Assembly: GCF_002902845.1 (NCBI RefSeq)
Contig: NZ_PPTF01000019.1
Span: 1-64,000, forward strand
Reading direction: 5' to 3'
DNA length: 64,000 nt
From: Chromobacterium sinusclupearum
GTDB lineage: Bacteria; Pseudomonadota; Gammaproteobacteria; Burkholderiales; Chromobacteriaceae
Shown here: piece after piece, positions 20,060 to 30,855 of the stretch
How the letters are laid out: each line of letters begins with the position of its first letter
Numbering within the stretch: position 1 is the stretch's first letter
Position numbers and translations under genes: made by a program
The notes under the pieces: model-generated
What the model was told of the DNA's origin: nothing
What the model saw: the letters and a program-made list of their open reading frames with translations, nothing else
Database searches by the model: none

Positions 20060-20512
20060 ATGAAATGGATCGCCACCACGCTGCTGATGCTGCTGCTTGC
20101 CGGCTGCGGCAGCATGGGCCTGAAAAAACCGCAAGTCAGCCTCAGCAATATCGAACCGGGCAAGAGCACGCTGTTCGAGCAAAACTTCCTAGTGACGCTG
20201 CGCATCAGCAACCCCAACGCCATCCCGCTGAAAGCCAATGGCCTGACCTTCGAAGTGATGGTGGCCGGCGAGAAACTGGGTACCGGCATGAGCGACCAGC
20301 CGATCTCCATCCCGGCCAACGGCGAAGGCCAGGTGCAGCTGCAGGTGCGCACCTCGCTGGCAGGCTGGATACGCCAGCTGGCCAACTGGCAGCAGTTGCC
20401 GGGCGGCAAGCTGGACTACGATGTCCACGGCCAGTTGCAAGGGCTGAACGGCATGGCGGACCTGCCGTTCGAAAGCAAGGGGCAGTGGCAACTGCCCGCG
20501 CTGAAAAAATAG
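20060..20512 (+). CDS. LEA14-like (WHy domain) lipoprotein
   Basis: The 150-residue protein has a lipoprotein signal (MKWIATTLLMLLLAGC, acylated at Cys16) and a LEA type 2/WHy-like beta domain: KPQVSLSNIEPGKSTLFEQNFLVTLRISNPNAIPLKANGL. The pattern NPNAIPL is typical of the WHy fold, found in stress-related proteins. It should sit on the periplasmic face of a membrane. It converges with the next gene, with three bases between stops. Confidence 0.82.
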   Translation: MKWIATTLLMLLLAGCGSMGLKKPQVSLSNIEPGKSTLFEQNFLVTLRISNPNAIPLKANGLTFEVMVAGEKLGTGMSDQPISIPANGEGQVQLQVRTSLAGWIRQLANWQQLPGGKLDYDVHGQLQGLNGMADLPFESKGQWQLPALKK

Positions 20513-20515
20513 GCT

Positions 20516-20956
20516 TTAACGCTGCAAGGGGGCGACGCAGTCGTTGCCCTCGAAGCTGACGCTGAGCACTTCCTGCGTTTTCTTGTCGACCACAAAATTG
20601 GTGGCGCAGCGGTACTGGTAGGTGCCGCCGCCGCTGAAACCATTGCTGACCCAACGCCCCGGCGTTTCGATCACCTTGGCTTGGCCGTTGTTGTCGGTGA
20701 CGGTCACCTTGGTGCCGGGCTCGTAACGGGTGTTCTCGGTCAGCGGCTGCTGCACCGTGCTTTCTTTCACATACGAATACAGCATATTGCCATTGGGCAT
20801 TTGCATGGTCTTGGTGGGCGGTCCCCATACGCTCAACATTTCGTTGGCGTCGCGGCCCTGCCAGCGATATACCTTTTGCGCGTAGCCTTCCTGGGTGGGA
20901 ATCATGGAGCAGCCGGCCATGCCCAGCAGCAACAGCGGTAACAACAGCTTGTTCAT
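20516..20956 (-). CDS. Conserved outer-membrane-type lipoprotein of unknown function
   Basis: The 146-residue protein has a clear lipobox (LLLGMAGC, Cys16), then a soluble domain with WQGRDANEMLSVWGPPTKTMQMPNG, a pattern seen in small lipoproteins with a SmpA/BamE-like start. Two cysteines (RCATNF, GNDCVAP) near the C-terminus could form a disulfide. The MNKLLLPLLL start is preferred over the upstream ATG at 21013. Function is not known. Confidence 0.78.
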   Translation of the reverse strand: MNKLLLPLLLLGMAGCSMIPTQEGYAQKVYRWQGRDANEMLSVWGPPTKTMQMPNGNMLYSYVKESTVQQPLTENTRYEPGTKVTVTDNNGQAKVIETPGRWVSNGFSGGGTYQYRCATNFVVDKKTQEVLSVSFEGNDCVAPLQR

Positions 20957-21014
20957 TGTCAGCCTTTTTCTTGTCCGATACGCATCACGCCGCCCATTTT
21001 CCCGTCTGAGCATG

Positions 21015-21040
21015 AAAAACGCCAGCCCAAGGGCTGGCGT
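21015..21040 (-). terminator. Terminator of the first chemoreceptor gene
   Basis: ACGCCAGCCC-TT-GGGCTGGCGT is a ten-base stem followed on the minus strand by TTTTCATG. It lies 23 bases past the chemoreceptor stop. Confidence 0.82.
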
Positions 21041-21062
21041 AGCAAATCAAACCATCTGATTT

Positions 21063-22946
21063 TTACAATTTGAAGCGGCTAAACGCCTGCTGCATGCTGC
21101 GCGCCACCCCATCCAGCGCATTCAGCGTTTGCTGCGCCTCCTGCAGCGCGGCATCGGAATCGAGGATCTTGTTGTTGATCGACTCGGTGCTCTGCGCCAT
21201 CGCCGTGGTGGCGTTGTGCTGCTCGCCGGTGGACAGGGCGACATCGCCTATCTTGTCCACTACCTGGCCCATCGCGCGGGTGATGTCCACCAAGCGCGAG
21301 CGCGCCTGTTCGGTCTGGCTGGCGCTGCTGTCCACCGACTGGATGGTGCGCTCCATATTGCCCACCGCCTTGCCGGTTTCGGACAGAATGTTCTGCACCA
21401 TATTGCCGATCTCCACCGTAGCCGTGCCGGTGCGCTCCGCCAGCTTGCGCACCTCGTCGGCCACCACGGCGAAGCCGCGGCCCTGCTCGCCGGCGCGCGC
21501 GGCTTCGATCGCGGCGTTCAGGGCCAGCAGATTGGTCTGATCGGCAATGTCGCGGATCACGCTGGTGATCTTGGAAATCTCCTGCGAACGCTGCTCCAGC
21601 GCCGCCAGCAGGCCGGCCAGCTCACCCACCGACTGGCTGGTGCGCGCCATCTCGCCGCTGATGCGCTGCAGCTCCTCGGCGCTGGCCTGGGAGTGGGCGC
21701 CGGTATCGCGCGCCAGCTCGTCGGTTTCGCGGGTGGCGTCGGCGATGTGCGAGATGCTGACGGTCACTTCTTCAATCGCCGCCGCGTTGGAGCTGGAAAT
21801 ATCGGCCAGCGCATGCGAATCCTCGGCCACCTTGGCCACCACCGCGCCGACGGAGATCACGCCCTGGGTCAACTGCTCGGCTTCGCTACGTAGCTCGCGG
21901 AACATGCCGTTCAGGCGTTCGACAAACTGGTTGAAGGCTTCTGCCATCTGCGCCACCTCGTCTTCCCCTTCCGCGCCGATGCGGCGGGTCAGATCGCCCT
22001 CGCCTTGCGAAATCTCGCGCAGCGCGTCGCGCACCTGGATCAAGCCCTTCAGCAAACGCCCCAGATACGAACCCGCCAGCAGCAGCATCACCACCAGCAC
22101 CACCAGCAGTTCGATCACCATATCGACCATCATCTGCCGCAGCGGCGCGTCGCGCAGTTCGCTGTCCACCACCACGCCCAGCACCCAGTCGCTGCCTTCC
22201 ACCGGGCTCAGGCGCAGCAGGCGGCGTCCGCCATCCAGCTCCACCTCGGCCGCTTCCTTCTTGTCCAACAGGCTGGCGATGTGGTCAGCATCCATGCCCG
22301 GCATCAGGTCGGACAGCGGCTTCAAAGCCGTATCCGGCTTGGGATAAGCAATCAGTTTGCCATCCTTGCCCATCAGGAACACAAAGCCATTGCCCGGCAA
22401 GGACACGGACAAGACCGACTTCACCAGCTGGCCGATGGCGATGTCGCCGCCGACCACCTTGTTGCCGGCCGGCAAGGCCTGGGCCACGGTGATGACCAGA
22501 TCGTTGATGGTGGCGCTGGCGGGCTTGTATGGCGGCGTCACGATCACGCCGCCCTTGGCCTTGGCGGTCTTGAACCAGCCGCGCGAAGCGGGATCGTATT
22601 CCGGGCTGGGCTTCTGCTTGCCGGGGATGGAATAGACCATGCCCTTGGTGTCGCCGTCGCCGACGAAAATCTGGATATAGCCGCCGGCCTCGGCCAGCTG
22701 CTGCAGATAGAGGGTGGGATCGGCTTCTCCGCCATGGCGCACGGCGCTGGCGATGATCTGCCGGCGCTGCTCCAGCCAATTGGAGACGAAGCGCTGCTGT
22801 CCGCTGATGGCCAGATCGAGCTGGGCATCGATGCTGTCGGACAGATTGCTGCGGAATTTCAGATAGGCGCTGACGGCTGTGGCGCAGGTAGCGACCAATA
22901 TGGCCAGCGCCAACAGCAGGGCGATCTTGCTTCGGATGGATTTCAT
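21063..22946 (-). CDS. Methyl-accepting chemotaxis protein, dCache type
   Basis: The 627-residue receptor has a first membrane helix ([22 protein letters not shown]), a periplasmic dCache-like ligand domain (about 35-270, with [40 protein letters not shown]), a second helix (about 285-305), a HAMP domain and a long signalling domain with the hairpin tip [24 protein letters not shown] motif and [19 protein letters not shown]. The YxPxxRxWY-like motif reads YDPASRGWF; amino-acid ligands are common for such domains but unproven here. It is paralogous to the next gene. The start MKSIRSK excludes 25 upstream residues. Confidence 0.92.
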   Translation of the reverse strand: MKSIRSKIALLLALAILVATCATAVSAYLKFRSNLSDSIDAQLDLAISGQQRFVSNWLEQRRQIIASAVRHGGEADPTLYLQQLAEAGGYIQIFVGDGDTKGMVYSIPGKQKPSPEYDPASRGWFKTAKAKGGVIVTPPYKPASATINDLVITVAQALPAGNKVVGGDIAIGQLVKSVLSVSLPGNGFVFLMGKDGKLIAYPKPDTALKPLSDLMPGMDADHIASLLDKKEAAEVELDGGRRLLRLSPVEGSDWVLGVVVDSELRDAPLRQMMVDMVIELLVVLVVMLLLAGSYLGRLLKGLIQVRDALREISQGEGDLTRRIGAEGEDEVAQMAEAFNQFVERLNGMFRELRSEAEQLTQGVISVGAVVAKVAEDSHALADISSSNAAAIEEVTVSISHIADATRETDELARDTGAHSQASAEELQRISGEMARTSQSVGELAGLLAALEQRSQEISKITSVIRDIADQTNLLALNAAIEAARAGEQGRGFAVVADEVRKLAERTGTATVEIGNMVQNILSETGKAVGNMERTIQSVDSSASQTEQARSRLVDITRAMGQVVDKIGDVALSTGEQHNATTAMAQSTESINNKILDSDAALQEAQQTLNALDGVARSMQQAFSRFKL

Positions 22947-23163
22947 GGCATTGCGCTTTTCATCGACGATGGGCCGGCCCCACACCACCCGCGCAGAATC
23001 TGCGCTGGCAGCGAGCCTCAAAACGCGGCAAATTGTAAATCACAGTTACAAATTGCGCGACCAGTCGTAAGCAAAATAATCCAACATCCTGACCAGCAGA
23101 CAAGCAATAGCCAGCTGACATGTCGCTTCCGCCACACTGCCGGCCGGCTGCTTCTCGATCTTG

Positions 23164-25050
23164 TTATAGCTTGAAACGTCCAAACGCGTCCTGCATGGTG
23201 CGCGCCACGCGACGCAAATCTTCCAGCGTCTGCATCGCGCCCTGCAGCGCGGCGTCGGAGTCCAGAATCTGGTTGTTGATCGACTCGGTGCTTTGCGCCA
23301 TCGCCGTGGTGGCGTTGTGCTGCTCGCTGGTGGACAAGGCCACGTCGCCGATCTTGTCTATCACCTGCTGCATGGCGTCGCTGATGGCGATCAGGCGGCC
23401 GCGCGCCTGACTGGTCAGTTCCACGCTGGTATCCACCGCGCCCACCGTGCGCTGCATATTGCCCACCGCCTTGCCGGTTTCGCTGAGGATGTTCTCCACC
23501 ATATCGCTGATTTCCACCGTCGCCTTGCCCGTGCGCTCCGCCAGCTTGCGCACCTCGTCCGCCACCACCGCGAAGCCGCGGCCCTGTTCGCCGGCGCGTG
23601 CCGCCTCAATGGCCGCGTTCAGCGCCAAGAGGTTGGTCTGATCGGCGATGTCGCTGATCACGCTGGTGATCTTGGAAATCTCCTGCGAGCGCTGCTCCAG
23701 CGAGCCCAGCAGCGCAGATAGCTCGCCTACGGACTGGCTGGTATGCTCCATCTCGGTGCTGATGCGCTGCATGTCGCCGGCGCTCTCGCGCGAGTGCTCG
23801 CCGGTGTTGCGCGCCAGCGAATCGGTTTCGCGCGTCGCATCGGCGATGTGCGAGATGCTGACGGTCACTTCTTCAATCGCCGCCGCGTTGGAGCTGGAAA
23901 TATCAGCCAGGCGATGCGAGTCGTCGGCCACCTGCTTGACCGCGCCGCCGACTTCGATCACGCCTTGCGCCAGTTGCTCGGCCTCATCGCGCAGTTCGCG
24001 GAACATGCCGTTCAAACGGCCGACAAACAGGTTGAACGCCTTGGCGGTCTGCGCCACTTCATCATCGCCCTGCACATCGATGCGGCGGGTCAGATCGCCC
24101 TCGCCCTGCGCGATCTCCTGCATCGCGTCACGCACCTGGACCAGGCCGCGCAACAGCTTGGCCAGATAGCCGGAACTGAGCGACACCAGCACCAGCAGCA
24201 CCACGGCCACGCCGCCGGCAATCAGCCAGATCAGCTGCGTCACCGGCGCCAGCACCGCGGCTTCGTCCGCCGCCACCGCCAGCACCCAATCGGTGCCCGG
24301 CACCTGGCGCAGCACCACCAGGAAGGTCTTGCCCTCGATCTCCAGCGGCGTCACTTCGCCGCTGTTCACCAGTTGCTGGAAACGGTTGTCGTCCAAAGCC
24401 GGAATCAGCTCGCCAATCGGCTTCAACTCCTGGCCCGGCTTGGGATAGGCGATGACCTTGCCCTGGCGGGTCAGCAGGAAGGCGTGGCCGTCGCCGGCCA
24501 GCTTGATGTCCAGCACCGACTTCACCAGTTTCTCGATCAGGATATCGCCGCCGACGACGATTTCCTGGCCCGGCGCCTTGTCGGCGATGGTGATCACCAG
24601 CTTGTCCTTGGTTTCCGGTTCGGAGTCTTTGTACGGATCGGTGACGATCACGCCGCCGGCGGCCTTGGCCTGCTGGTACCACGGCCGTTGGGCCGGCTGG
24701 TATTCGGCGCTGGGCTTGGCGCGGCCGGGCACGGAGTAGAACATTTCGCCGCTATCGCCGTGGCCGGCATAGATGATGTTGAAACCGCCGCCCTTGGCGA
24801 TCTGCTGCAGATAGTAGCTGGCCTGCGGATCGCCGGCGCGGCTGAGGCTGGCGCCGATCAGGTTCTTGCGCACCGTCAGCCATTCCGACACCAAGCCGCC
24901 TTGCAATTGCTGCACCTGGGTGACTTCGCGTTTGGCCTCGTCGTAGGCGTGGTTGCGGATATTCAGGCAAGCGAGAATGGTGACGCTGAGGGTGGCCACC
25001 AGAATGGAGGCCGCCGTCAGCAGCATGAGCTTGTGTCGGATGGAGCGCAT
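23164..25050 (-). CDS. Methyl-accepting chemotaxis protein, dCache type (paralogue)
   Basis: The 628-residue receptor has the same order as its neighbour: helix 1 ([22 protein letters not shown]), a dCache-like sensor with [24 protein letters not shown], helix 2 ([19 protein letters not shown]), HAMP and signalling domain. The W-Y pair in RPWYQQA matches the usual amino-acid-binding dCache motif better than the neighbour's RGWF. Long runs of the signalling domain are the same in both, while the sensors differ, so the pair arose by tandem duplication with change of ligand. Neither ends in a CheR-binding pentapeptide; both end FxRFKL. Confidence 0.92.
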   Translation of the reverse strand: MRSIRHKLMLLTAASILVATLSVTILACLNIRNHAYDEAKREVTQVQQLQGGLVSEWLTVRKNLIGASLSRAGDPQASYYLQQIAKGGGFNIIYAGHGDSGEMFYSVPGRAKPSAEYQPAQRPWYQQAKAAGGVIVTDPYKDSEPETKDKLVITIADKAPGQEIVVGGDILIEKLVKSVLDIKLAGDGHAFLLTRQGKVIAYPKPGQELKPIGELIPALDDNRFQQLVNSGEVTPLEIEGKTFLVVLRQVPGTDWVLAVAADEAAVLAPVTQLIWLIAGGVAVVLLVLVSLSSGYLAKLLRGLVQVRDAMQEIAQGEGDLTRRIDVQGDDEVAQTAKAFNLFVGRLNGMFRELRDEAEQLAQGVIEVGGAVKQVADDSHRLADISSSNAAAIEEVTVSISHIADATRETDSLARNTGEHSRESAGDMQRISTEMEHTSQSVGELSALLGSLEQRSQEISKITSVISDIADQTNLLALNAAIEAARAGEQGRGFAVVADEVRKLAERTGKATVEISDMVENILSETGKAVGNMQRTVGAVDTSVELTSQARGRLIAISDAMQQVIDKIGDVALSTSEQHNATTAMAQSTESINNQILDSDAALQGAMQTLEDLRRVARTMQDAFGRFKL

Positions 25051-25182
25051 GATGATAAGCCGATACTGATATAAAAGGCTTATTATCCGGCATGCAGGCT
25101 GCGGCGCACCGTTAAAAATAACATTCCATTTAAATAATAACGCCAAATTTCAATCATTCTTGCTGAAAGATGGCAATAAAGC

Positions 25183-26112
25183 TTAATCGCGCCATTCTGC
25201 GCTCTGTTGCCACAGCAGGCTGTCGATGAATTTCAGCAGGGGATCGGCATCGCGGCGCGGATGCCAGACATGCTCCACTTCTATCGCCAGATCGGCGTCG
25301 TCTATGCGCCGCCAGCGCAGGCCGGCGTCTCCTCCCCGCAACACTTGCGCGATCAAATCCGGCAGCACCGCCACCGCCGGCAGCCGCTCCAGCAGCAAGG
25401 GAATCGCCAGCAGGCTGGCGGTGGAGGCGATCACCCGCCGCGCCTGGCCATGCGCGCGCAGATAGTCGTCCACCAGGCTGGCGTCGTTGCCGATGTACGA
25501 GGTGTACAAATGCGGCGGCCGCGCCAGCTGGGCCGCGTCCAGCAAGGAGGGCAATGCCAGGCGGCCGGCGTGGTGCACGCAGACGAAGCGGCTGCGGAAC
25601 AAACGCCGCCGGCTCAAACGCCCCGGCAATTGCGGAAAATGGCCGATGGCGCCGTCGATGCGCCGCTCGTCCAGCGCGGTCGGCACCTCGGACGCCGGCA
25701 TCGCCAGCACCTGCAGGCATAGGCCGGGCGCCTGTTCTTGCAGGGAGGCGATCAGCCGCGGCAACAACGCCGCCTCCAGCAAGTCCGGCATCGCCAGCCG
25801 GTACGCCCCGTCCAGTTGGGTTGGATCGAAAGCGTGCGGCGCGATCAGCTGCTGCGCCTGCGCCAGCCATGCCTCCAACAGCGGCAGCAAGGCCTCGGCA
25901 TAGGGGGTAGGCGCCATGCGCCGGCCATCGCGGCACAACAGCGGGTCGCCGCACTGTTCGCGCAGCCGCTTCAGGATATGGCTGACCGCCGGCTGGCCCA
26001 GGCACAGCCGCTCCGCGCTCTGGCTGACGCTGCGCGTGCTCAGCAGCGTGTGCAGCACCACCAGGCTGTTCAGATCGAGGCGGCGCAAGCGCAGGGCGTC
26101 AATATCATTCAC
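25183..26112 (-). CDS. LysR family transcriptional regulator
   Basis: A regulator of about 309 residues with the LysR N-terminal helix-turn-helix (LDLNSLVVLHTLLSTRSVSQSAERLCLGQPAVSHILKRLRE) and a C-terminal effector domain. I use a GTG start at 26112 (VNDIDALRLRRLDLNSL), since longer starts run into the divergent MFS gene. The order beginning RLDLNSL resembles the NodD/LeuO-like subgroup. The divergent layout suggests that it controls the adjacent exporter. Confidence 0.85.
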   Translation of the reverse strand: MNDIDALRLRRLDLNSLVVLHTLLSTRSVSQSAERLCLGQPAVSHILKRLREQCGDPLLCRDGRRMAPTPYAEALLPLLEAWLAQAQQLIAPHAFDPTQLDGAYRLAMPDLLEAALLPRLIASLQEQAPGLCLQVLAMPASEVPTALDERRIDGAIGHFPQLPGRLSRRRLFRSRFVCVHHAGRLALPSLLDAAQLARPPHLYTSYIGNDASLVDDYLRAHGQARRVIASTASLLAIPLLLERLPAVAVLPDLIAQVLRGGDAGLRWRRIDDADLAIEVEHVWHPRRDADPLLKFIDSLLWQQSAEWRD

Positions 26113-26200
26113 AGTAATACATCCAATGAAAACGATCGATTTTATTAAATCATAAGCGCTTTCTACACTGGCGGCATCCCCCACTATCGGATGCCTCGGC

Positions 26201-27706
26201 ATGCAATCCTCCCCGCACTCGACCAGCCGTGCCCGCCTGCTGGCGATCGCCTTGATCGCCTGGCTGGAATTCCTGCAAAACGGCCTGCTCAACTTCGCCT
26301 CCTCGCAGGTCATGGGCGGCATCGGCGCCGGCCCGGAGGAATTCAGCCAGGCGGCGATGGCCTATGCGCTGTGCGCGGTGGTTGCCTTGTTCAACCATCA
26401 GTGGTGCGTGGAGCGCTTCGGCTCGCGCCGCCATCTGCAGGCGTCCATCGTTCTGTTCGCGCTGGGCGCGCTGATCGCCGGCGCGGCCGAGTCGCCTGAC
26501 GGCTTCATCGCCGGCCGGGCGATACAAGGCCTGGGCGGCGCCGCCTTCTTCACCGCGGCGCGCTTGGAAGTGGCGCAATTGCCGCTGGCCAAGCGCGGCC
26601 TGGGGCTGGTGGCCTTCGGCCAGGCGCTGCTCCTGGGCAGCGCGCTGGGGCCGCTCTTGGGCGGCTGGCTGCTGCAGGCCCATGGCTGGCGCGCGCTGTG
26701 CTGGGGCGTTTTGCCGTTTCTGCCGCCGGCGCTATGGGCCGCCCGCCTGCTGCCCTTGCGCCCGCCCGCGCCCCGTCCCGCGCATTACCCGGCGCAATCG
26801 TTTGTCTGGCTGCTGGCGGCAGTGTTTTTGCTGCAATGGCTGATTCAGCAAATGCCATACCAACTGTTCGGCCATCCGCAATGGCTGGCCGCCGCCGGCG
26901 CAGCCGGCATCGTCAGCTATGCGCTGTTCCGCTCCCTGCACCGCCGCCGCGCCTCGGACCGCCGCCGCTGGCGCCTGTTGCGGCGCCCCGGCTACCGCAT
27001 GGGCCTGTTCGGTTACAGCTGCTGCTACCTGCTGGTTTCGGCCAATAGCTATATCCTGCCTATGTTGACGGTGCAGGCCTTGGGTTTCGACCTGCCCACC
27101 AGCGGCCTGCTGCTGTCGATCAGCTATCTGGCGGGCATGTTGTTCGCGCTGCTGTACGCCGGACTGTTGCTGCGCGGACGCGCGCCCGGCCTGCGCCAGA
27201 CGCTGCTGGCCAGTTGCGCGCTGCTGGCGGCCTACGGCTGGCTGATGAGCGGCCTCAACGGCGAGGCCGGCGTCGGCCGCTTGACGCTGATCCTGCTGCT
27301 GAACGGCGGCTTCATGTCCCTGTTCATCATGTCGGTGGCACAGAGCACCTTCCGCACCATCGCCCCCGCCGCCTTTGCCCACGCCTATCAAACCAAGAAC
27401 ATCGTGCGCCAGGTTTCGATCTCCGCCGGCGTGGCCCTGGCCAGCGTTTTCATGCAGGAACGCAACGCGCTGCATTACAACCGTCTGGCCGAGCGATTTT
27501 CGTGGGATGCGTGGCAATTTAACGACGCTTTGCATCTTTTACGGGAACAATTGCCCAATTTGAGCGATACTCAGCGACTTGGAGTGCTGGCCGGCGAACT
27601 GGCCCGGCAGGCCACGCTGATTTCCTGTCTGGACTTTTTCCGTCTGGAGGTATGGATCGCGCTGGCGCTGGCGGGCTGTCTGCTCGCCCTGCGCGCAGCG
27701 GATTGA
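26201..27706 (+). CDS. MFS transporter, DHA2 (EmrB/QacA)-like
   Basis: The 501-residue membrane protein has an MFS pattern with about 14 helices, as in drug-H+ antiporters of the DHA2 group: helix 1 WLEFLQNGLLNFASS, motif A-like region WCVERFGSRRHLQ, and the motif-C-like stretch ALLLGSALGPLLGGWLLQ. A soluble loop rich in Arg (RSLHRRRASDRRRWRLLRRPG) lies mid-protein. It probably exports a small molecule. Divergent LysR and downstream TetR genes on either side make regulated expression likely. Confidence 0.85.
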   Translation: MQSSPHSTSRARLLAIALIAWLEFLQNGLLNFASSQVMGGIGAGPEEFSQAAMAYALCAVVALFNHQWCVERFGSRRHLQASIVLFALGALIAGAAESPDGFIAGRAIQGLGGAAFFTAARLEVAQLPLAKRGLGLVAFGQALLLGSALGPLLGGWLLQAHGWRALCWGVLPFLPPALWAARLLPLRPPAPRPAHYPAQSFVWLLAAVFLLQWLIQQMPYQLFGHPQWLAAAGAAGIVSYALFRSLHRRRASDRRRWRLLRRPGYRMGLFGYSCCYLLVSANSYILPMLTVQALGFDLPTSGLLLSISYLAGMLFALLYAGLLLRGRAPGLRQTLLASCALLAAYGWLMSGLNGEAGVGRLTLILLLNGGFMSLFIMSVAQSTFRTIAPAAFAHAYQTKNIVRQVSISAGVALASVFMQERNALHYNRLAERFSWDAWQFNDALHLLREQLPNLSDTQRLGVLAGELARQATLISCLDFFRLEVWIALALAGCLLALRAAD

Positions 27707-27759
27707 TCTGCGGCAGCCGGCTCTCGCTCGTACCCATGTTTCATCAGGAAGAAATTGTC

Positions 27760-28404
27760 ATGCGCAAGAGCGGCACGCAATCGGAGACCTTCAACAAGAT
27801 CGTCGAGGCCAGCCTGCAGCTGTTCAATCAGGAAGGCGAACGCGTCATCACCACCAACCACATCGCCGAGCGGATGAACATCAGCACCGGCAAGCTCTAC
27901 TATCACTTCCGCAACAAGGAAGAGATCATCAACGAGCTGTACCATCGCTATGTGAAGGGGATGGCGGAGCAATTGTCCGCCGCGCTGAACCACAACAACT
28001 CGATCGAGGCGATGGTGATGGCGATGGAAAAGACGCTGCGCCATATCTGGAGCTTCCGCTTCCTGCCCAAGAGCCTGCCCAGCCTGTTCTGCGTCAACCC
28101 GCAGTTGGAAGAGGAACATCAGCAGCTGTCCCGCGGCCAGCTGAACAGCAAGCTGGGCCAGCTGTTCGCCAGCCTGCGCGAACAAGGCATGCTGCTGGTG
28201 GACGACCAGCAGCTGGTGCATCTGGTGCAGCATTTCCAAATGGTGCAAACCGGCTGGGTCAACACCATCAAGCAGAACGCCAGCGCGGCGGAGCTGGACA
28301 AGCTGATCCAGTCCGGCTGCCGCAGCCTGATGTTCCTCTTGGCGCCCTACGTCAGTCCGCGCTTCCAGTCGCCGTTCGAGCGCGTGTTCTCGCGTTATGC
28401 CTAA
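27760..28404 (+). CDS. TetR family transcriptional regulator
   Basis: The 214-residue regulator has an N-terminal TetR DNA-binding domain (FNKIVEASLQLFNQEGERVITTNHIAERMNISTGKLYYHFRNKEEII) and a helical ligand domain. The MRKSGTQS start has AGGAAG eight bases upstream; longer starts read back into the MFS gene end. It begins 53 bases after the exporter gene and could be cotranscribed with it as a local repressor. The effector is unknown. Confidence 0.9.
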   Translation: MRKSGTQSETFNKIVEASLQLFNQEGERVITTNHIAERMNISTGKLYYHFRNKEEIINELYHRYVKGMAEQLSAALNHNNSIEAMVMAMEKTLRHIWSFRFLPKSLPSLFCVNPQLEEEHQQLSRGQLNSKLGQLFASLREQGMLLVDDQQLVHLVQHFQMVQTGWVNTIKQNASAAELDKLIQSGCRSLMFLLAPYVSPRFQSPFERVFSRYA

Positions 28405-28420
28405 CTAGGCCTGATACCCG

Positions 28421-28534
28421 CCACGAAACCCACGAAAAACACGAACATCTGCTGCGCGCAACAAACTATTTGGCCAAGCATCGGCACGGCGCGACGTATT
28501 GAGTCTCGGTGTAAGCTTTTCGTGGATTTCGTGG
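28421..28534. repeat. Inverted-repeat element with CACGAAA motifs
   Basis: CCACGAAACCCACGAAAA (28421-28438) and TTTTCGTGGATTTCGTGG (28517-28534) are inverted copies with one mismatch, around an 78-base core. The CGTGGATTTCGTGG word is itself a near repeat of CGTGG. The size and form suggest a dispersed palindromic or MITE-like element, without coding capacity. Confidence 0.55.
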
Positions 28535-28551
28535 CCAAAATCCGCCGTTCA

Positions 28552-28587
28552 AATAAAAACACCCCGCGATCGCTCGCGGGGTGTTTT
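28552..28587 (-). terminator. Bidirectional terminator between tetR and sucD
   Basis: AAAACACCCCGCGA and TCGCGGGGTGTTTT pair perfectly (14 bases, four-base loop). On the minus strand TTTTTATTT follows, ending the suc transcript; on the plus strand it can stop the TetR transcript. Confidence 0.85.
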
Positions 28588-28609
28588 CGTTCAGACCGGC
28601 AAACCGGGC

Positions 28610-29494
<885 letters not shown>

Positions 29495-29521
29495 TTTGTA
29501 TTCCTCAGCTCAGTGCGGGTC

Positions 29522-30694
29522 TCAGGCAGCGGCCTTGACGGCGGCGACGATCTTCTCGGCAGCGTCGTTCAGACCCTGGGCGGAAGTCAGTTTCAGACCG
29601 GATTCGTCCAGGATCTTGGCGCCCAGTTCGGCGTTGTTGCCTTCCAGACGCACCACCACCGGCACCGTCACGTTCACTTCCTTCACGGCGGCGATGATGG
29701 CCTCGGCGATCATGTCGCAGCGGACGATGCCGCCGAAGATGTTGATCAGCACGCCTTGCACCGAGGTGTCGGCCAGGATCAGCTTGAACGCTTCGATCAC
29801 GCGCTCCTTGGTGGCGCCGCCGCCCACGTCCAGGAAGTTGGCCGGCTGGCCGCCCTTCAGCTTGATGATGTCCATGGTGGCCATCGCCAGGCCGGCGCCG
29901 TTCACCATGCAGCCGATATTGCCTTCCAGCGCCACGTAGTTCAGGTCGAACTCGGAAGCCTTCACTTCGCGCTCGTTCTCCTGGCTCTTGTCGCGCATGG
30001 CCAGCAGATCCGGGTGTCGGTACAGGGCGTTGGAGTCCAGATTGATCTTGCCGTCCACGCAGGCCAGTTGGCCGTTTTCGCGCAGCGCCAGCGGGTTGAC
30101 TTCGAACAGGGCGAAGTCGTTCTCGACGAAGGCCTTGTAAGCGCCCAGCATCAGCTTGGTGAAGGAGGCGACTTGTTCGCCCTTCAGTTCCAGCGCGAAA
30201 GCGGCGTCGCGCGCCTGGAACGGCTGCATGCCGACCAGCGGATCGATCTCGATCTTGATGATCTTTTCCGGGGTCTCTTCGGCCACCTTCTCGATTTCCA
30301 CGCCGCCTTCGGTGGAAACCATGAACACGACGCGCTGGCTGCCGCGGTCCACCACGGCGCCCAGGTACAGTTCGCGCTGCACCGGGTACATGTCTTCGCA
30401 GACCAGAACCGAGTTCACCGGCTGGCCGGCGGCGTCGGTCTGATAGGTCACCAGATTGGTGCCAATCAGGGTCTTGGCGACTTCCGCGGCTTCTTCGCGG
30501 CTCTTCACCACTTTCACGCCGCCCGCCTTGCCGCGGCCGCCGGCGTGCACCTGGGCCTTCACGACGGCGAATTTGCCGCCCAGCTTGTCGTAGGCGGCAG
30601 CCGCTTCTTCCGGCGACGTGGCCAGAATGCCTTGTTGCACCGGCAGGCCGTAACGGCTCAGCAGCTCTTTCGCTTGGTATTCATGCAGGTTCAT
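29522..30694 (-). CDS. sucC: Succinyl-CoA synthetase beta subunit
   Basis: The 390-residue subunit has an ATP-grasp domain ([19 protein letters not shown] start, [19 protein letters not shown]) and a C-terminal ligase domain with [14 protein letters not shown] that meets SucD. Length matches the family. With SucD it converts succinyl-CoA to succinate with nucleotide phosphorylation. It lies 161 bases downstream of lpdA. Confidence 0.97.
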   Translation of the reverse strand: MNLHEYQAKELLSRYGLPVQQGILATSPEEAAAAYDKLGGKFAVVKAQVHAGGRGKAGGVKVVKSREEAAEVAKTLIGTNLVTYQTDAAGQPVNSVLVCEDMYPVQRELYLGAVVDRGSQRVVFMVSTEGGVEIEKVAEETPEKIIKIEIDPLVGMQPFQARDAAFALELKGEQVASFTKLMLGAYKAFVENDFALFEVNPLALRENGQLACVDGKINLDSNALYRHPDLLAMRDKSQENEREVKASEFDLNYVALEGNIGCMVNGAGLAMATMDIIKLKGGQPANFLDVGGGATKERVIEAFKLILADTSVQGVLINIFGGIVRCDMIAEAIIAAVKEVNVTVPVVVRLEGNNAELGAKILDESGLKLTSAQGLNDAAEKIVAAVKAAA

Positions 30695-30821
30695 CTATGG
30701 TTTCCTTTCGGGGAAATGATGGCGGGCATGCGCCTCTGCCTCTATTCCTTGATCGCTTGCCAAACCTTGTTGGCGCAGGCCGCGCCAGCCCCCCGGCTGG
30801 CATCTCGGCCCGTTCCCGGTT

Positions 30822-30846
30822 GGGTCGTGCGCATTGTACACGACCC
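30822..30846 (-). promoter_or_regulatory. Palindrome with a -10-like TACAAT upstream of sucC
   Basis: GGGTCGTG and CACGACCC are perfect inverted arms around nine bases that contain TACAAT on the minus strand (30833-30838). It lies just after lpdA and about 130 bases before sucC. It may be an lpdA 3' hairpin, or an operator over a separate sucCD promoter. Confidence 0.4.
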
Positions 30847-30855
30847 GCGCTCCCA

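Noticed and set aside
20516..21013. Longer start (ATG 21013) for the lipoprotein gene
   Set aside because: It would place 19 charged residues before a clear lipoprotein signal peptide.
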